Part shown: one piece after another, positions 25,701-40,700 of the stretch
Numbering within the stretch: position 1 is the stretch's first letter
Layout of the letters: every line of letters begins with the position of its first letter
From: a virus
Strand: one strand, 5' to 3'
DNA length: 42,187 nucleotides
IMG/VR virus record: IMGVR_UViG_3300017917_002134
Location: 1 to 42,187 of that record
Made by a program: the position numbers and the translations under genes
Notes under the pieces: model-generated
Databases searched by the model: none
The model's input: the letters and a program-made list of their open reading frames with translations, nothing else
Told to the model about the DNA's origin: nothing

Positions 25701-28700
25701 ATATTACTTCTTGTCTGTAGGGTCAACTTCTTTGAAGTCAGCGTCTACAGTTTGTTCGCCGGAAGTAGCGGCGTTTGATTTGGCTTGTTCGGCGGCTTGT
25801 TTCTTAGCCATTACCGGACCTGCCGCTTCAAAAAGTTTTGACACTGCTTCGTTAATCTTTTCTTTATCGTCGCCTTTAACAGCTTCTTCAAGATTAGATT
25901 TAGCAGTATCGTAATTTGCTTTTTCTTCATCAGTTAACTGATCTTTGAATTCTTCAAAGTCTTTGTTTACTGAATGGCTAGCGGCTTCAGCTTGGTTCTT
26001 AGCATCGATTAACTCACGTGCTTTCTTGTCAGCTTCAGCATTTTCTTCAGCTTCTTTAATCATACGCTGAATCTCAGCTTCGCTTAAACCACTGTCACTC
26101 TTAATAGTGATCTTGTTTTCTTTGCCTGTGCCTTTGTCTTTAGCACTGATATTCATGATACCGTTAGCATCAATATCGAATGTAACTTCAATTTGAGGCA
26201 TACCGCGTGGAGCAGGAGCGATACCATCTAGGTTAAACTCTCCTAATGCTTTGTTGTACTTGAACAACTCACGCTCACCTTGTGCTACCTTAATAGTTAC
26301 AGCAGGCTGATTGTCTTCAGCGGTACTGAATACTTGGCTAGCTTTAGTTGGGATAGTTGTATTCTTTTGAATTAGTTTAGTAAACACACCACCCATTGTT
26401 TCAATACCAAGGCTTAGAGGTGTAACGTCTAGCAATAGAACGTCAGTTTTATCTCCACTTAGAACTGCACCCTGGATAGCGGCACCTGCGGCAACAGCTT
26501 CGTCCGGGTTAACATCTTTACGTGGAGCCTTACCGAATAGTTTTTCAACTGCTTCCTGTACCTTAGGCATACGTGTTTGGCCACCGACTAGAATAACTTC
26601 GTCAATGTCGCTAGCACTTACACCTGCGTCTTTCATTGCAATCTTACATGGCTCAATTGAACGCTGGATTAGGTCTTCAACTAGTGATTCAAATTTAGCA
26701 CGAGTGATTGTTACATTAAGGTGCTTAGGACCGCTTGCGTCGGCAGTGATATAAGGTAGACTTACTGTAGTTGACTGTGTGCTAGATAATTCAATTTTGG
26801 CTTTCTCAGCTGAATCCTTTAGGCGTTGTAAAGCAAGGAAGTCATTCTTTAAATCAATACCGTTTTCTTTCTTAAACTCTTCGACGATATAATCCATTAA
26901 ACGCTGGTCAAAATCTTCACCGCCTAAGAATGTGTCACCGTTTGTAGAAAGAACTTCAATCTGCTTGTCTCCATCGACGTTAGCAATATCAATGATTGAA
27001 ATATCGAATGTACCACCACCTAAGTCATAGACTGCAACCTTGCGGTCTTTCTTATCTGCTTTGTCTACGCCGTATGCTAGGGCGGCCGCTGTTGGCTCGT
27101 TGATAATACGTAAAACTTCTAAGCCCGCAATCTTACCTGCGTCTTTAGTTGCCTGACGCTGACTGTCGTTAAAGTAAGCAGGTACTGTAATGACTGCTTT
27201 AGTAACAGGTTGTCCAAGATAATCTTCAGCTGTTTTCTTCATCTTGCGAAGAACTTCTGCAGAAATCTGTGGAGGTGCTAACTTCTGTCCGTTAGCTTCT
27301 ACCCATGCATCACCATTGTCTGCTTTGACAATATTGTAAGGCATTAGGTCAATGTCCTTTTGTACGGCTTGTTCTTCAAACTTACGTCCAATTAGACGCT
27401 TTGCCGCATAGATTGTATTTTTAGGGTTTGTTACTGCTTGTCGTTTTGCTGTAGCACCAACTAGGATTTCGTCCTGTGTGTACGCAACGATTGAGGGTGT
27501 TGTACGGGCGCCTTCTGAGTTTTCAATAACTTTAGCTACACCGTTTTCTAGAATGGCTACACAACTATTAGTGGTGCCGAGGTCAATACCGATAATTTTG
27601 CTCATCTTTTTCTCCTTATATTAAGCAAGAATAAAGTAGAACCCGAAGCGTTCTACAATTTTATTTATGCCTGTTTTTCAAAAATATTATTATATTGGGT
27701 GTTTACTCTTACAAAGGTTGTACACTTTGAAAGCTGTTTTAAACTAGGAGCGCCTACGTATGTACAAGTACTACGCAACCCTCCTAAAATATTAAGTACT
27801 GTTGGATTTACACTTCCGCGATACGGAACTTGTACAGTACGACCTTCACTGCTACGATAACTAGCAACACCTCCGTGGTGTTTGTCCATAGCTGTGTCAC
27901 TGCTCATTCCGTAGAATGTAACTCGGCCGTCTTTAACTTCGCCGCCGCCTTCATCGTGTCCTGCTAGCATACCGCCTAGCATTACGAAGTCAGCACCCGC
28001 ACCAAAAGCCTTACTAACATCGCCAGGGCAAGTACATCCACCATCAGCAATAATATGACCGCCAAGACCGTGAGCGGCATCGGCACACTCAATGATAGCA
28101 CTAAGCTGAGGGTACCCAACACCAGTTTGTATCCTAGTAGTGCAAACGCTACCAGGCCCAATACCAACTTTAACAATATCTGCGCCACGTAAAATTAACT
28201 CCTGTGTCATGTCTGCGGTAACAACGTTACCTGCAATAATAGTCGCATGTGGATAACTTGATCTAACTTTACTAACAAAATCACCAAAGTGCTCACTGTA
28301 TCCATTAGCTACATCAATACAAATAAAATGTACTTCAGGTGTAGCATTCATTATGCGTTGTAACTTTTGGAAATCCTTTTCGCTAGTACCTGTAGATACT
28401 GCAAAATAATTTCCGCCAATTGATTGTGTAACTTCTAATACATCTTCTTCTGTGTACGTTTTGACTAGGCAAGTAAACATACGGTGATCATACAATGCCT
28501 TCGCCATTTCAACAGTTCCAACACCGTCCATGTTAGATGCCATGATAGGAACTCCGGACCATTCCCAACCGCTGTGTCTAAATTTATATGTACGGGTAAG
28601 ATCTACTTCTTTACGACTTGATAATGTACTACGCTTAGGGCGAAAAAGGACGTCTTTAAAATCTAATTTAACTTCGTCTTCAATACGCATTATTTTACCT

Positions 28701-31700
28701 TTCTGATTTAAACGGTACGATATAACTACCGTCTTTAGTAGTTGAACTTCTCAATGTGTTATAAACATTTTGAACTCCAACTGCTTGATTCCATGCGTCT
28801 TCTAGCGCATGGTGTTTTAGTACTGGAGGCCTATTAGGATTGATACCTAAGTCAAATGCAGTTCTAACATCTCTTACTTGCCAGAAACTCCACGGTACTG
28901 ACTTGTTAAGTTTCTTAAACACATGCTCACAAATGACAACGTCAAATGCCGCACCGTTTGACCAAACACGTTTAGCACCCCAGCAAAATTTATATAGCTG
29001 GTCAAACGCATCTCTAATGTGAATCCGATTGTCTTCGCTGAAGGCTTCTTCTTGTGCGGCTTTATCTTGTTGACTCCACCATTCGAGTGTTGCATCACTG
29101 ACTGCTAGTCCTAGCTCATGACAGCTATCCAAATCTACACGGACATAAAAACTGTCCATTGCAGGTTCTTGAACGTCCATTCCAAATGGATCAAATTTAA
29201 CTGCGCCAATCGTAAGAATGGCGGCATCCGTAGATGTCGCCAATGTTTCTAAGTCAATCATGATATCTGTATTTGCCATATGCTCTTTCATTATACGAAC
29301 TAGCATACAGTATAATATCAAATATCTAAATTGTCAATATAATTTAGGTGGTAGTTGCTCTTTTTGGAGTTTCTTACGCCAACGAGCTTTGGCCGCGCCC
29401 TTTTTGCGTTTGCGTTCAGTTGTTGGCTTTTCGTAAAACTCTTTTTTGCGGAGTACGTCCAAAGTGCCAGCATCTTCGACTTTTCGTTTGAATCGTCTTA
29501 GTGCTTGGTTAATGTTTTCGTTATCTCTAACGGTAACTCCGGTTCCTCTTGGTTTACTGTTCATCAGTGTCCTCTTCGTCGTCTTCTTCGGTAAATTGTT
29601 CAACAAGCCCCTCCAAATCCCAAATTCTATTTTTAGAAATTAGATTGTAAGGAGTTGTTTCGTCTAATGTTATATAGTGTGCATTTGGTTGTGCCAGCAT
29701 AAAAGTGACAAAACTTTTAGTAACTGGATCGCAGTTATCTATGTCAATGATTACTACATCAACTTGTTGTGCTACACTTAGCATCCATGCAATATCTGTT
29801 TCGTTTTCATCATAGATAAAAACGTTAAGATCATCGATGCATTTACTTAAAATTGTTTGAAACTGTTGTTTGACTAAGTTCGAAGGCTTAACTAACAGAT
29901 AGCTTAAATTCAAATTGAATAACTTATCTGGCGGAGTTATTACGGTTATTTTCCCTAAGTTCATATATCCTACTTATAAAGTGTTCGAGCTTTGCTGACT
30001 TGTAGTTAGCAAATTTTGGACCTTTAGTTTTAGTTTCCTCAACAAAGGCATATAGTTCTGGGTCTGTGTCTTTGTCAACAATGATGTCTTGAAACTTTGT
30101 CTCATCATAGAGCTTATATAATTCATCTTTGGCTTTTATTCGAAGCCTCTTGCTAATTTGACTCCAAATTGTTCCTTCGCCTTGCTCGGCGTTTTGTACA
30201 TAACCTAGTCTCGATTTTTGATCTGTATTTGACCCTGCGGAGTCTTGGTCATGTATGTCTTTTTTTTTGAAGGTTCTTCTTGAGGAATAGCTTCTAAAGG
30301 AACTTCGTTGCCAGTACCATCGATGTAAGTTTCGCCTCTAGCTACACGTTCTTCAACTGTGCTGATTTTTTCTTGTTCAACAGCTTTTTCTGCTTCTTCT
30401 ATCATTCGGTTCCATTGTTCAACAGTAATACCTTCGATTGCTGTCTGTTCTTCCTGTGCTGTTTTTTCACCCCCTTGGTCAGTCACGGGCTCGGTTGATG
30501 GAACTTGCTCTGTGTGTTCGTGTTCGTATGTATCTTTAGGATGCTCGCCAGCATCTTTAAAATGGTTTGTTGATTTAGGTGTTATTTCTTCGTATGTTGG
30601 AAATGGCCATACTTCAGCTTTTTCTTCTTCAGTTGGTTTTTCACCTACGTCAGCAATCCAAGGATCTGGTTTATCAGACTCTTGTTCTTTTTGCTCTCTT
30701 GCCCAAGCAAACGTCATTTGAGCGGCAAGAAGCATAATAACTGCAAGCGGATCAAATACCATAACAATAATGATGATGACCCAAGTAACTGCTTTTTCTA
30801 AAATATTAGCATCTGGATTATCGCCATAGACTAATTTAGCAATATATTTAATAGGCCCAACTTCAGCTTCAACTTTACGTAGATCTTTAGCAATAGGAGC
30901 ACGTTCTTCGTTTAGTTTGGCAATTTCTTTTTGGGCCTTGGCTATATCGTTTTGTAAGTTAGTACGCTCACGTTGTTGGCTACGTCTTAGTGCGGCGGCT
31001 TTGTCAGCACCCTTCTCGTCAGTTGATCGAGCCATTGTTTGGTCAACTGACTCATCCATTTGACGTAGAGCCTTACGTGCAGATTCGATGTTGTCTTTTT
31101 GTGTGCGAATCTTTTCGTCGATGACTGCTACTTGGTCAACTACATCTCCACTAACAAGATTACTATCTAAGTGGGCCTTTGATAGGAATCCAAAAATACC
31201 CATGCTAGTAATAAACATTAACACAACCACAGCAATGGTCATGTATGTTTTCATTAGTCTAGGGATTCGTTCCCAGTTAGCTTTAAGCCAACTAGCACAG
31301 ACAAGTTTGGCTATTTCTAGCGACCCGCCCATAATGTAGATGGGAATGGCAGCGGCCGCGAAAATAGCTGCCAAACCTACTACAGAATAGTAGATTGCGA
31401 CAGCTGAGATTGTTAGACCGGTGAGAAGTAGTAGCCAGGCTAGAATCATCAATAACCTTACTCGGCGGCGCCGGAGTTGTCAGATGTTGTTAATTCTGTA
31501 CCGTCAATAGCGGCAACAGTGACGTCTGCAATAATGTCAACAGCAGTATCGGGTGCGGCAACAGTGATTGATAGTTGGCTATCAGTATCTGTTGTACCAT
31601 TGAACACACGAACTGTTGCAGTTGTAGCATCACGGAAGCCACGAACTACTAGTTCTTCAAGTCCTAGTGCTACTGTAGTAATTTCTACACCAGCGGCATT

Positions 31701-34700
31701 ATTGTAAGAAGTAGATTCTGCGTAGACTGCTTTTCTGATAGCGTTGAGCAAGTCTTGTGGACGCTCATACTTGACTGTAAATGCTAGGCTAGTTGCTTGT
31801 GAATCGCCGTTTGTTTCGCCGCCAACTTCAACGTCTAGAATTTGGCAATCGCCTATGCCTGTTAGACGATTAATCACATTACGGAAACGCATGTTTCCTC
31901 TAGCACGGGCCTTGCCTTTTGCTAGTGTTGTTGGAAGGTCAGCAGTAGCAAAACTGTCCGAACTATTAGGTGTAATAGCACCGTTGTCGTTACCGTCGGC
32001 TGTTGGGTATGTTCCTGTATTTGCAACCCAAACTACACGGTAGAAAGCTGGGCTTAATTGGTTTGTATCTTGTACGAATCCTGATGGCATTTTATGCTCC
32101 TAAAGTATTATCGTATATTTAGCGTAAAAACGCCCTTAAAACAATTATATGTATAAGGGCGTCTATAAGCAATTTATTTGAAGAAAATCAGTGCCATCAT
32201 TACTGCTTGAATAATAAATCCTAGTCCAATAGTAATAATGTTAAGCATATCCTTCTGGACAGCGGCTTTGATAAACAACAAGCTCAAACCGCCCCAAACT
32301 AGCAATACTAGGTCAACACCTGGTAGTCTATCTGTTAGTCCGCTCATAACTGCTAGCAGACTAGGGATTGTAGATGCATGTAGTACTAGCACTGCTAGCC
32401 ATCCAAATGTCTCTGCTGAAATTTTAGAAAATTTAGTGTTAAAAAACTCTTTCAGCTGTTCGATATTTTGAATCATAGACGTGTTTCCTTTTCACGATAA
32501 AAGATATGTTGACCAATTTTACCAATCTTAGGCAAACCCCAACGAGGGTTTACATAATCTGCATGATAATACAATGCATCCTTTAAAACATCCAGTTTGA
32601 ATCCTTCTAATAAAACCTTCTTAGCTACTTCATAGCTTTCTTCATATGCGGCTTTATTAACTGGGCGTGTTCTAGCGGCAGAGTCGCAATGCCATGAGAA
32701 TTGACATACAACCTTTTCCATTACTTTGGATTTTTGATAAACAACGCCGCAGACATCTTTAGGGAAACTAGGATGTGCTACTCGATTTAGAGTTACCTGT
32801 GCTACTGCAACCTTACCTTCAAACGGCTCATAACCAGCTTCGCGGTAAATGTTCATAGCCAAGCAATCAAGTTGCTTTTCTCTTGTTTTGATTGAAACTA
32901 CATCTTGAGAGTAGTATCCGCCTTTTTGACGCAGATTAGTAAATTTTGCCTGCGTAACACTTTGAACCAAAAAGACTACTGCTACCAATCCTGCGAGGCA
33001 GGATAAAAATTTAAATGACTTTTCCATAAGTCCTCCTTTCACTTGGTGTAACTATCATCAACAAGATGATATCGCTACATTACATTAAGGGAGTAACTTC
33101 ACGAGGCTCAATAAAAGAACCCACAGTTCGTGTAGTTGTCTCCATTGGACGCATGATCTCATAACTCATGTGCCTTTGGAGCCTTGACCGCCCGAATCTC
33201 ACGGGTTTCTCATTGGCCAAGACTCGCGGATCAATGTCAAAAATTCGCCCCTGACGTTGACCTACTATCTTAGTTTCTTGCGAAACGTATAATATATAGC
33301 TCATAGCGTCGAAATCCCTAAAGAAAAGGTTAATTATCGACGCATTTTAGCTATCGCTACTGCATCTTCATCGCTGAAGATTGGTACTGCGTTACTTTTG
33401 TGCATAGTACCAATGCCTTTGATCATTGTACCTGTATAGACTTTGTCTGGAGCCTTAGTACAAGGACCTGCAGTAAATGGCAAACTTTCAATTCTTGGAC
33501 CAGTGTCTCGAACATACGGTTTGTTCACTACCGGAGTGATTGTAGGAGCACGGAGAGCACGGTCTCTCTTCTTTGCTTCAACTTCGGATGCCCATTTCTT
33601 CTGGAGGGCTTTCCAAGATTCGTCAAGCTCTCTAGCTTTTCTAGCATGTTCTGCTGAAGCAAATTTCTTTTTACCTTTTTTCTTGCCAGTGGTGCTAAGC
33701 CACGGACCTTCTAAATGCATACTCAAAACTGTTCTCCAAACTGTTCACTATATTGTTATTATAAATGAACATTTGGACAATGTCAAGTGTTTAGACCCTA
33801 AAACTTTCCCCGCATCCGCAACGATCTCGCTCGTTTGGATTCATAAAGTCAAAGCCCTCGTTGAGCCCTTTTTTAACCCAATCCATAGTTAGTCCATAAA
33901 GATAGGGTCTGTGTTTTGGATCTATATAAACCCTGACACCGTTCGATTCGTGGTGTTCCATACATAGCTCTTTCCCCTGTTCAACATCAACGTATTCCAA
34001 AACATAGGACAGTCCAGAGCATCCAGTAGTCTTAACACCAATTTTTATACCCAAGCCTTTACCACGTTTGGCCATTGCTTCTTTAACCTTAGTTGCGGCA
34101 AGATCAGTTAACGTTATCATGTTTCTTTCTATAGTCCTCTACTGCGGCTTTGATAGCATCTTCTGCTAAAATTGAACAGTGAATCTTAACTGGAGGAAGG
34201 GCTAGTTCTTCGGCGATTTGGGAGTTTTTAATTGATCCGGCTTCGTCAAGGGTTTTTCCTTTAACCCATTCTGTGACGAGGCTTGAGCTCGCAATAGCCG
34301 ATCCGCAGCCATACGTTTTAAATTTCGCATCTGTAATAATACCTGTAGCATCGTCCACCTTTATTTGTAATTTCATAACATCGCCGCAAGCCGGCGCACC
34401 AACCATACCAGTGCCGACAGAAGTATCGGACTTATCAAAACTGCCAACATTTCTAGGATTTTCATAATGATCAATTACTTTGTCGCTGTATGCCATACTA
34501 CTCTCCTTTTTTGTTATTTAGTTGCTGACAATATGTAGTTAAAAACAGTTCGTTGTGCCATTTATCTGCCATGGGAGTGTTTTTATACTCTTCAAAGCAG
34601 GGTGTACCTAACGTATAGTGTAACAACTTAGCGTTTGTATTTTCTCCTAGCTCATCTGGAAGCCAGTTCCACTCAATTGGCAATTCTCCAATCTTATCAT

Positions 34701-37700
34701 CAGTAAGCCAGCTAAACTGATGTAGTTGGGCACCAGTTGACATAGCAACAGTATTAGGCGACAGTGCTAGATTAGAAGGATGACCGCAGTTCCAAAGTAT
34801 AACACTTGACCAATTCTTTCTTGGATAATCTTCGTTTTTAGCACCTAAGTACTTTACTGATTGTTTTGTTTTGTAGTTATGTTTTACAACCATAACTGCT
34901 TTTGACTCGTCTCGAAGGTTCCACAACTGGGTTATATCTTCTTGGACTACCATATCTCCGTCAATGAATATTGCCCATCCTGTATAGTTCATTAGATACG
35001 GAACTAAGAATCTTGTGTAGACAAATTGGTTACTACTGTCATTGTGTGTTTCTTTGTATGATAGATTATTAATTGCCAATGGCGTAATGCTCACTGGCTC
35101 AGTAGATGTTCTAATGATACTGTTCGAGCATACGTGGTATGCTACAGTTTCTCTAGTATCATATCCTATAAAGACTTTAATCACACAACTACCTTTAATG
35201 TTTCTGATTGATAAGCGTGTCCTGTAACTGCTAACAGACAAGCCCTTACTATTTCGTTTCTATTAGTTGGATTTTCAATATAAATCTTTACGCTAGCATC
35301 TTCTTCTGACGACTGCCATTTCTTTAATATTTCAATTTCGTTATCCATGTAGATCCTAAATGATGGATCTGATAATTTAGATTTTACTCGTTCTTGCCAG
35401 ACCGGAATATTATCTGTTATGCATTGATCATCTAAATTAATGTGTGGTATAGTTGAGCAATGATCAAATGCTATATTCATATGAAGATTCTGATATCTGA
35501 GCAGTTCTTCTTTCTCCACAACCTTCATGCTTCTCATGAAATCAAATTCAACTCCACCTGTATTGAAATATAAGCATTCTAATTTAAATTTCTTGTGAAA
35601 CAAGTCAAGGACATAGTTCCTAGTAGATCCGGGATGCATTACATTTTTTCTAGTACGAGGGTTGTAATGTAAACACACTGGATGTTTAAATCCGCCACTT
35701 AGGTATTCATCAGTTAACCAACATAGCTTAGGAAATAGTTTTATTGGTAAGTTTGTATCTCTGTTAGCAGGATGTTGATAATAATCGTTAGTTAAGTACT
35801 CTGTGAATATCTTTAAAACGTAGGCCATTCCTTCAAACGACACGTCAGTCTTACCAATCATTCCTCTGTAGATGTTTTCACTAGGTCTTTTATACTTGTA
35901 AAAGAAATCCAGTCTATCCATTAAAGACCCAATAGGAGCCATATGTAAATGGTATCTGCCTTCTGGGGATAAGAAATAAGGATAAGGTTTTTCTGCTAAC
36001 ATGTCGGAGTATCAAACGTATTAGTGTGCGTAACTGTTAACCATTCTGACTTGTAGGGTTTTCCTATGACTGCAAGTATAGCTGATTTAACCATTATATC
36101 GTCGATGCTTTCTTTTATCTTAGAAGTGTCTACATAAATTTTAATGCAGGCGTCTCTTTCGGAACACATCCATGGTTTTAAAATTTCAATATCTATATTA
36201 CTGTAGATTGAAAAAGTTGGACTAGTTAATCTACGGTAGATAAAATCATGCCATTTACCAACACTTGGTTTTACTACCTTAGAATTAAGATTTATGTGTG
36301 GTATGATTGAACCATGATCTGCTACTAACTCTATTTCCATATTGCTAGTTTGATCTAACAGCTCTTGTTTGTCTATAACTCGTAACGAGTCTAGGAAGTC
36401 AAATCTAACACCGCCAGTATTAAAGTATATACAGTGAGCAGTGTTAGATCTCCTAAACAAGTTATAAACTATTCCACGGATTGATCCCGGATGAATTACG
36501 TTTTCTTGTATCCTTGGATTGTAATGAACTGATATAGGATACTTAAAACCAAATTTTAAAAATTCATCAGTTAACCAACAGAGCTTTGGGAAAACCCTTT
36601 TAGTTATGTCCTGAGTAGTCTTGTCATCAAGGTAATAATTTTCTAAGAAATATTTAATTACCCTTGGGGCTACGTCTTCTGACGTTCTTAAAGAAAGTTT
36701 AGATAAATCAATGTCACCTAAAAATAAATTCTCTGTTGAACGTTTTGTTTTATAGAGAAACTCTATCCGTTCTGCGCTACCATATACCCTTAGTGCATTA
36801 AGGTGATACGGTTGAGTAGGTGGTAGCACATATGGATAGCCAGTTTCATCTGCCATTTATCACTTAGCTTCTTTACGAGCATTCTTGACGTTAGTAACGT
36901 CTGTGCGAACTTCCTTGCATAGTTTAGCAAGTTCTTGTAGATGCTTGCGTACACGAGTACCAGCCGCGTTAACTTCTTTATCGTAGAACTTTTCAAAATC
37001 ACCTTCCATTGCTTCTACAATTTTGGTAAAGTCTTCAAATCTATTTGTTGCCATTTTGTTTCTCCTTTAATGGTGAGTGTGTCACTCCTACTATAATTTA
37101 GCAGAAGTGTTATTTGCGTGTCAAGGGATTTGATTAGTTATTGTTTGGATCGGTAAAAACATCAGTGCTACCAGTACTGATAGTAGCACCTGTGTTTAAA
37201 CGATCACTTCTTCGGGCAACAGGTTTGTTTTCAGCAAATACAGTATTGGACCCAGAGATAACTCTGGCACCACTTGATGTAGCTGAAGTTTTTACTGCAA
37301 TAGGCTGACTGTTAACAAACACTGTGTTTGCGCCGCTGACTATTCTCTGTCCACCAGCAACATCAAGTGTTTTACGTGCAGTCTTCATTATCCCTTGCCT
37401 GTTAGTTTGTTATTCTTCTCAGCTAGAAGCTCGTCTTTGATTTCCTTGGCTGTCTTGTCACTGAAGATAGCTTTGGTGTTTGCTTCAACGTCTAACCAAA
37501 CTCCGGATACCCATTTACCAAATGAACTCTGTGCGGCCCATTCGATTGATGTTTTGTATGCGGCTCCAACTGTTCCTGTAACTGCATTTGAAACATACGC
37601 TGTTGCGGCTGTCTGTGCTTGTATTGTACTAATATCTTGAACAGAGTTCTTGATCTGGTCTATCAAAGCCTGTGGTTCAACTACAATTGGATTCTGTCCA

Positions 37701-40700
37701 GATCCTTCTAATGCCGCATTAGTATTAAGTTGTTGAAACTTATTATTTTTAATTTGGTCAGCTGCCATTAGTTGGGTAGTGGTTAACTGCTGTGCCTGTA
37801 ACTGTACAGAATGTGCCATTCCTGTAGTTACCGTTCCTAGTTGATTTTGTAATGCACCTAGTGTACCAATTAACTTTTGCAACGACTTGTCGATTTCAGC
37901 TTGTCGTTTAACCATTAGCGATGTGTTACTTGCTATTAAAGAAAGTTCACAGATTAATGTTCCTGGAATTTCGAGACCAGCTGGTCCTATATTTTTTTCT
38001 AAGAGAGCTGTGTTGGCGGTCAATGCACTGATGAGTGCAGCCAGCTGAGCTACTTCTGTTGTGTCGTCAATTACTACATTGCCGCCGGTACTGAACGATG
38101 CTGTTACTAATGGCATTTTAAATCTCCTAGTGGGCTAGAAGTATTTATTAGGCTACTGCAATGCCAGTTGTAGACTGGATGAATTGTTTAGCAAATTCAG
38201 TATCTGTTGCTTCAGTTAATGTAACTGTGCCCTTGTTTAACTTTACTTCCTTGTCTGGATGTACTGTAAACAAGTAAGGCATTAAGCCAGGACCTTTTGG
38301 ACCCATACCAATAACCATTGGTTTGCTTAGTTTAAAATACTCATTAGTTTCTTCAACTAGTTTGGCAACAATTTCTTCGCCACTTGTTAGTTTAAGGGTG
38401 ATTACTTCACCCGGTGCTACGCCTTTGTCAATTAACATATTATACCTTTTGTAAATGTGATCTAAGTTCTGTGAACCCGCCTACTAATTTATCATCTAAA
38501 AAAATCTGCGGCAAAGTTCTGGCTGTAGGAACTGCTTCGAGGAGCTGTTCTTTTGTCCAGGTGCCTGCTGTAATATTTCTTTCTTCGTATTCGATGCCTT
38601 TAGATTTTAGTAAATTTTTTGCTTGATCACAAAATGGGCAGTGATCTTTACTCCATACAATCGCTTTCATATTTCCTCTTATAGTGCTGGTAGTTCGTCG
38701 TAGTCAATAGCATCGCTCATGACTCCGATTACATAATTAGTTGATTCGTTTTCTTGTAGCGCAGTTTGTTTCTTACTTGTATCGCTGTGTTTGTTGAACC
38801 AAGGAATAGGTGTTGTTTTAGGTGCTGGGTTCCAATATTTGATACTGATGTCCTTTAGTGCGCCGACTGCTGTGTAGTCAACAAAGTCTTTTAGAATGTT
38901 AGCGTTAAGACCAATGACTGGTCCTTTTTGGAACAAGTAATCTGCCCAAGACTTTTCTTCAGCAATAACATCACGATAGATCTGTAATACTTCTTCTTGG
39001 CACTCTTGTGCAATCTTAGCAAAGCGAGGGTCTTCCTTGACTACTTGGTTGATCAAGAAAGCAGTCCAACCTTTGTGTAGTAATTCGTCCTGTAAGATCA
39101 GGCTAATGATGTTGCCGTTACCAATAAAGATCTTGTTCTCTACCATTGCTAAACTTGTAGCAAAGCTAACCATAAAACGGAATGCTTCTAAGGCATAACT
39201 GGCGTGTAATGCTAGGTAGATTGCTTTAATATGCTCATCTTCAGTGACCTTTTCGCCTAGCTCTTTTCGGCAGTTGACTTGGTGTAGTCTTTCGTAATAT
39301 GCACCAACGCTTGATGCCATGTCTACAATTTCTTTAGTGTCGTGGATAGTGTTAAACACTTCCTTAGGCACGTTGTAGATGTTACGAATAATATGACTGT
39401 AACTACGGCTGTGAATATTAGTTTCAAAGAAAGTCCAGTTGTAAACTAGTGCTTCTAGTTCGGGTAGACTTACGACCGGAGTAAAGATTTGGCTTGGGCC
39501 GCGACCCTGCAGACTGTCAAGAGCAGTTTGCCTAAGCAGGTTACTAGTGAAGATATGTTTAACTGCATCTGATGCATCCTTAAAGTCTTGTGCATCTTTA
39601 GTTAGACTAATTTCTTCTGGAACCCAAAAGAATCCGCGAGCTGTCTTTTCAAAGTCTGCAATCTTATTATATTTTACTTCTTCGAATCTTTGAATAGTAA
39701 CTGGACCTGCTGGGTCTAGAAACATCTTACGATGAAGGTAGTCTGTCTTTGTGTTTAAATTATACTGTTGTTTACTCATAATTCATTTCTCGATGTATAA
39801 GTTCCATATATCTTGTTCTGTTAGTAACGGATCGTTCCAAACATTCCTATTTTGTACCACGCTTTCTTTTAATAGACGCCAGGTACGCTCTTTAGCAGTT
39901 TCTGTCCATCTAAAATCAAACGTAGTAATTGGTGCTCTGCCAGTGTTTCTATCGTACAACTCAACGTGTTCATAATACTTAGATAGCCAAACCATCTTAC
40001 CGCTAGTTACACGTTTAGGAAACCAAGCAAACTTCTCATTTACCATAGTTACCTGAAGCCAATACAATTTTACAAATATGTTCTAATCGTTCAATATGTT
40101 CGTAGGCACGCCAGGGGCTAGTATCAATTGCTACAACACCGTGTCCTTTAATACCTACGATATCAAATTTAATATTGCCATCTCTATCTAATTGTAACTT
40201 CTCATGGCACTGAATTCCAAGCTCTTCGGAGATTGGAGGTACATCGCCAACGTTTGGTGCTACTCTAGTATAACGGCTTAGTTCTGGAAAGTGTTGGCAG
40301 AGTGTACTTAGTTCAATACCCGCATGCATTGCCGCTACAGTATATGTAGGATGTACATGGATAACAACACGCACATCATCTTTGTGCTGTCCCATTTCTT
40401 TTTGTAGTCCAAAGTGTAATGGAATCTCGCCAGACGGTCTTAGCCTGGCACTGATGTCAGTGTACTCAATCTCTTCCCAGTTATAGTTAAATGCCGCAGT
40501 ACCATACCCACTGTGTATGCTACGGTGAATCTTAATCTTTTTAAACTGGTCAGGCTGGAGAGTTTGTTTACGTACACCGCTAGGTGTAATGTAAAAATGA
40601 TCACGGTCGTGATGACGAATACTTACATTGCCATCACGACTAGTAATCCAGTTTCTTTGATAAGCATCTTTAAGAACTTCGCAGATAGTTTCTAACATAA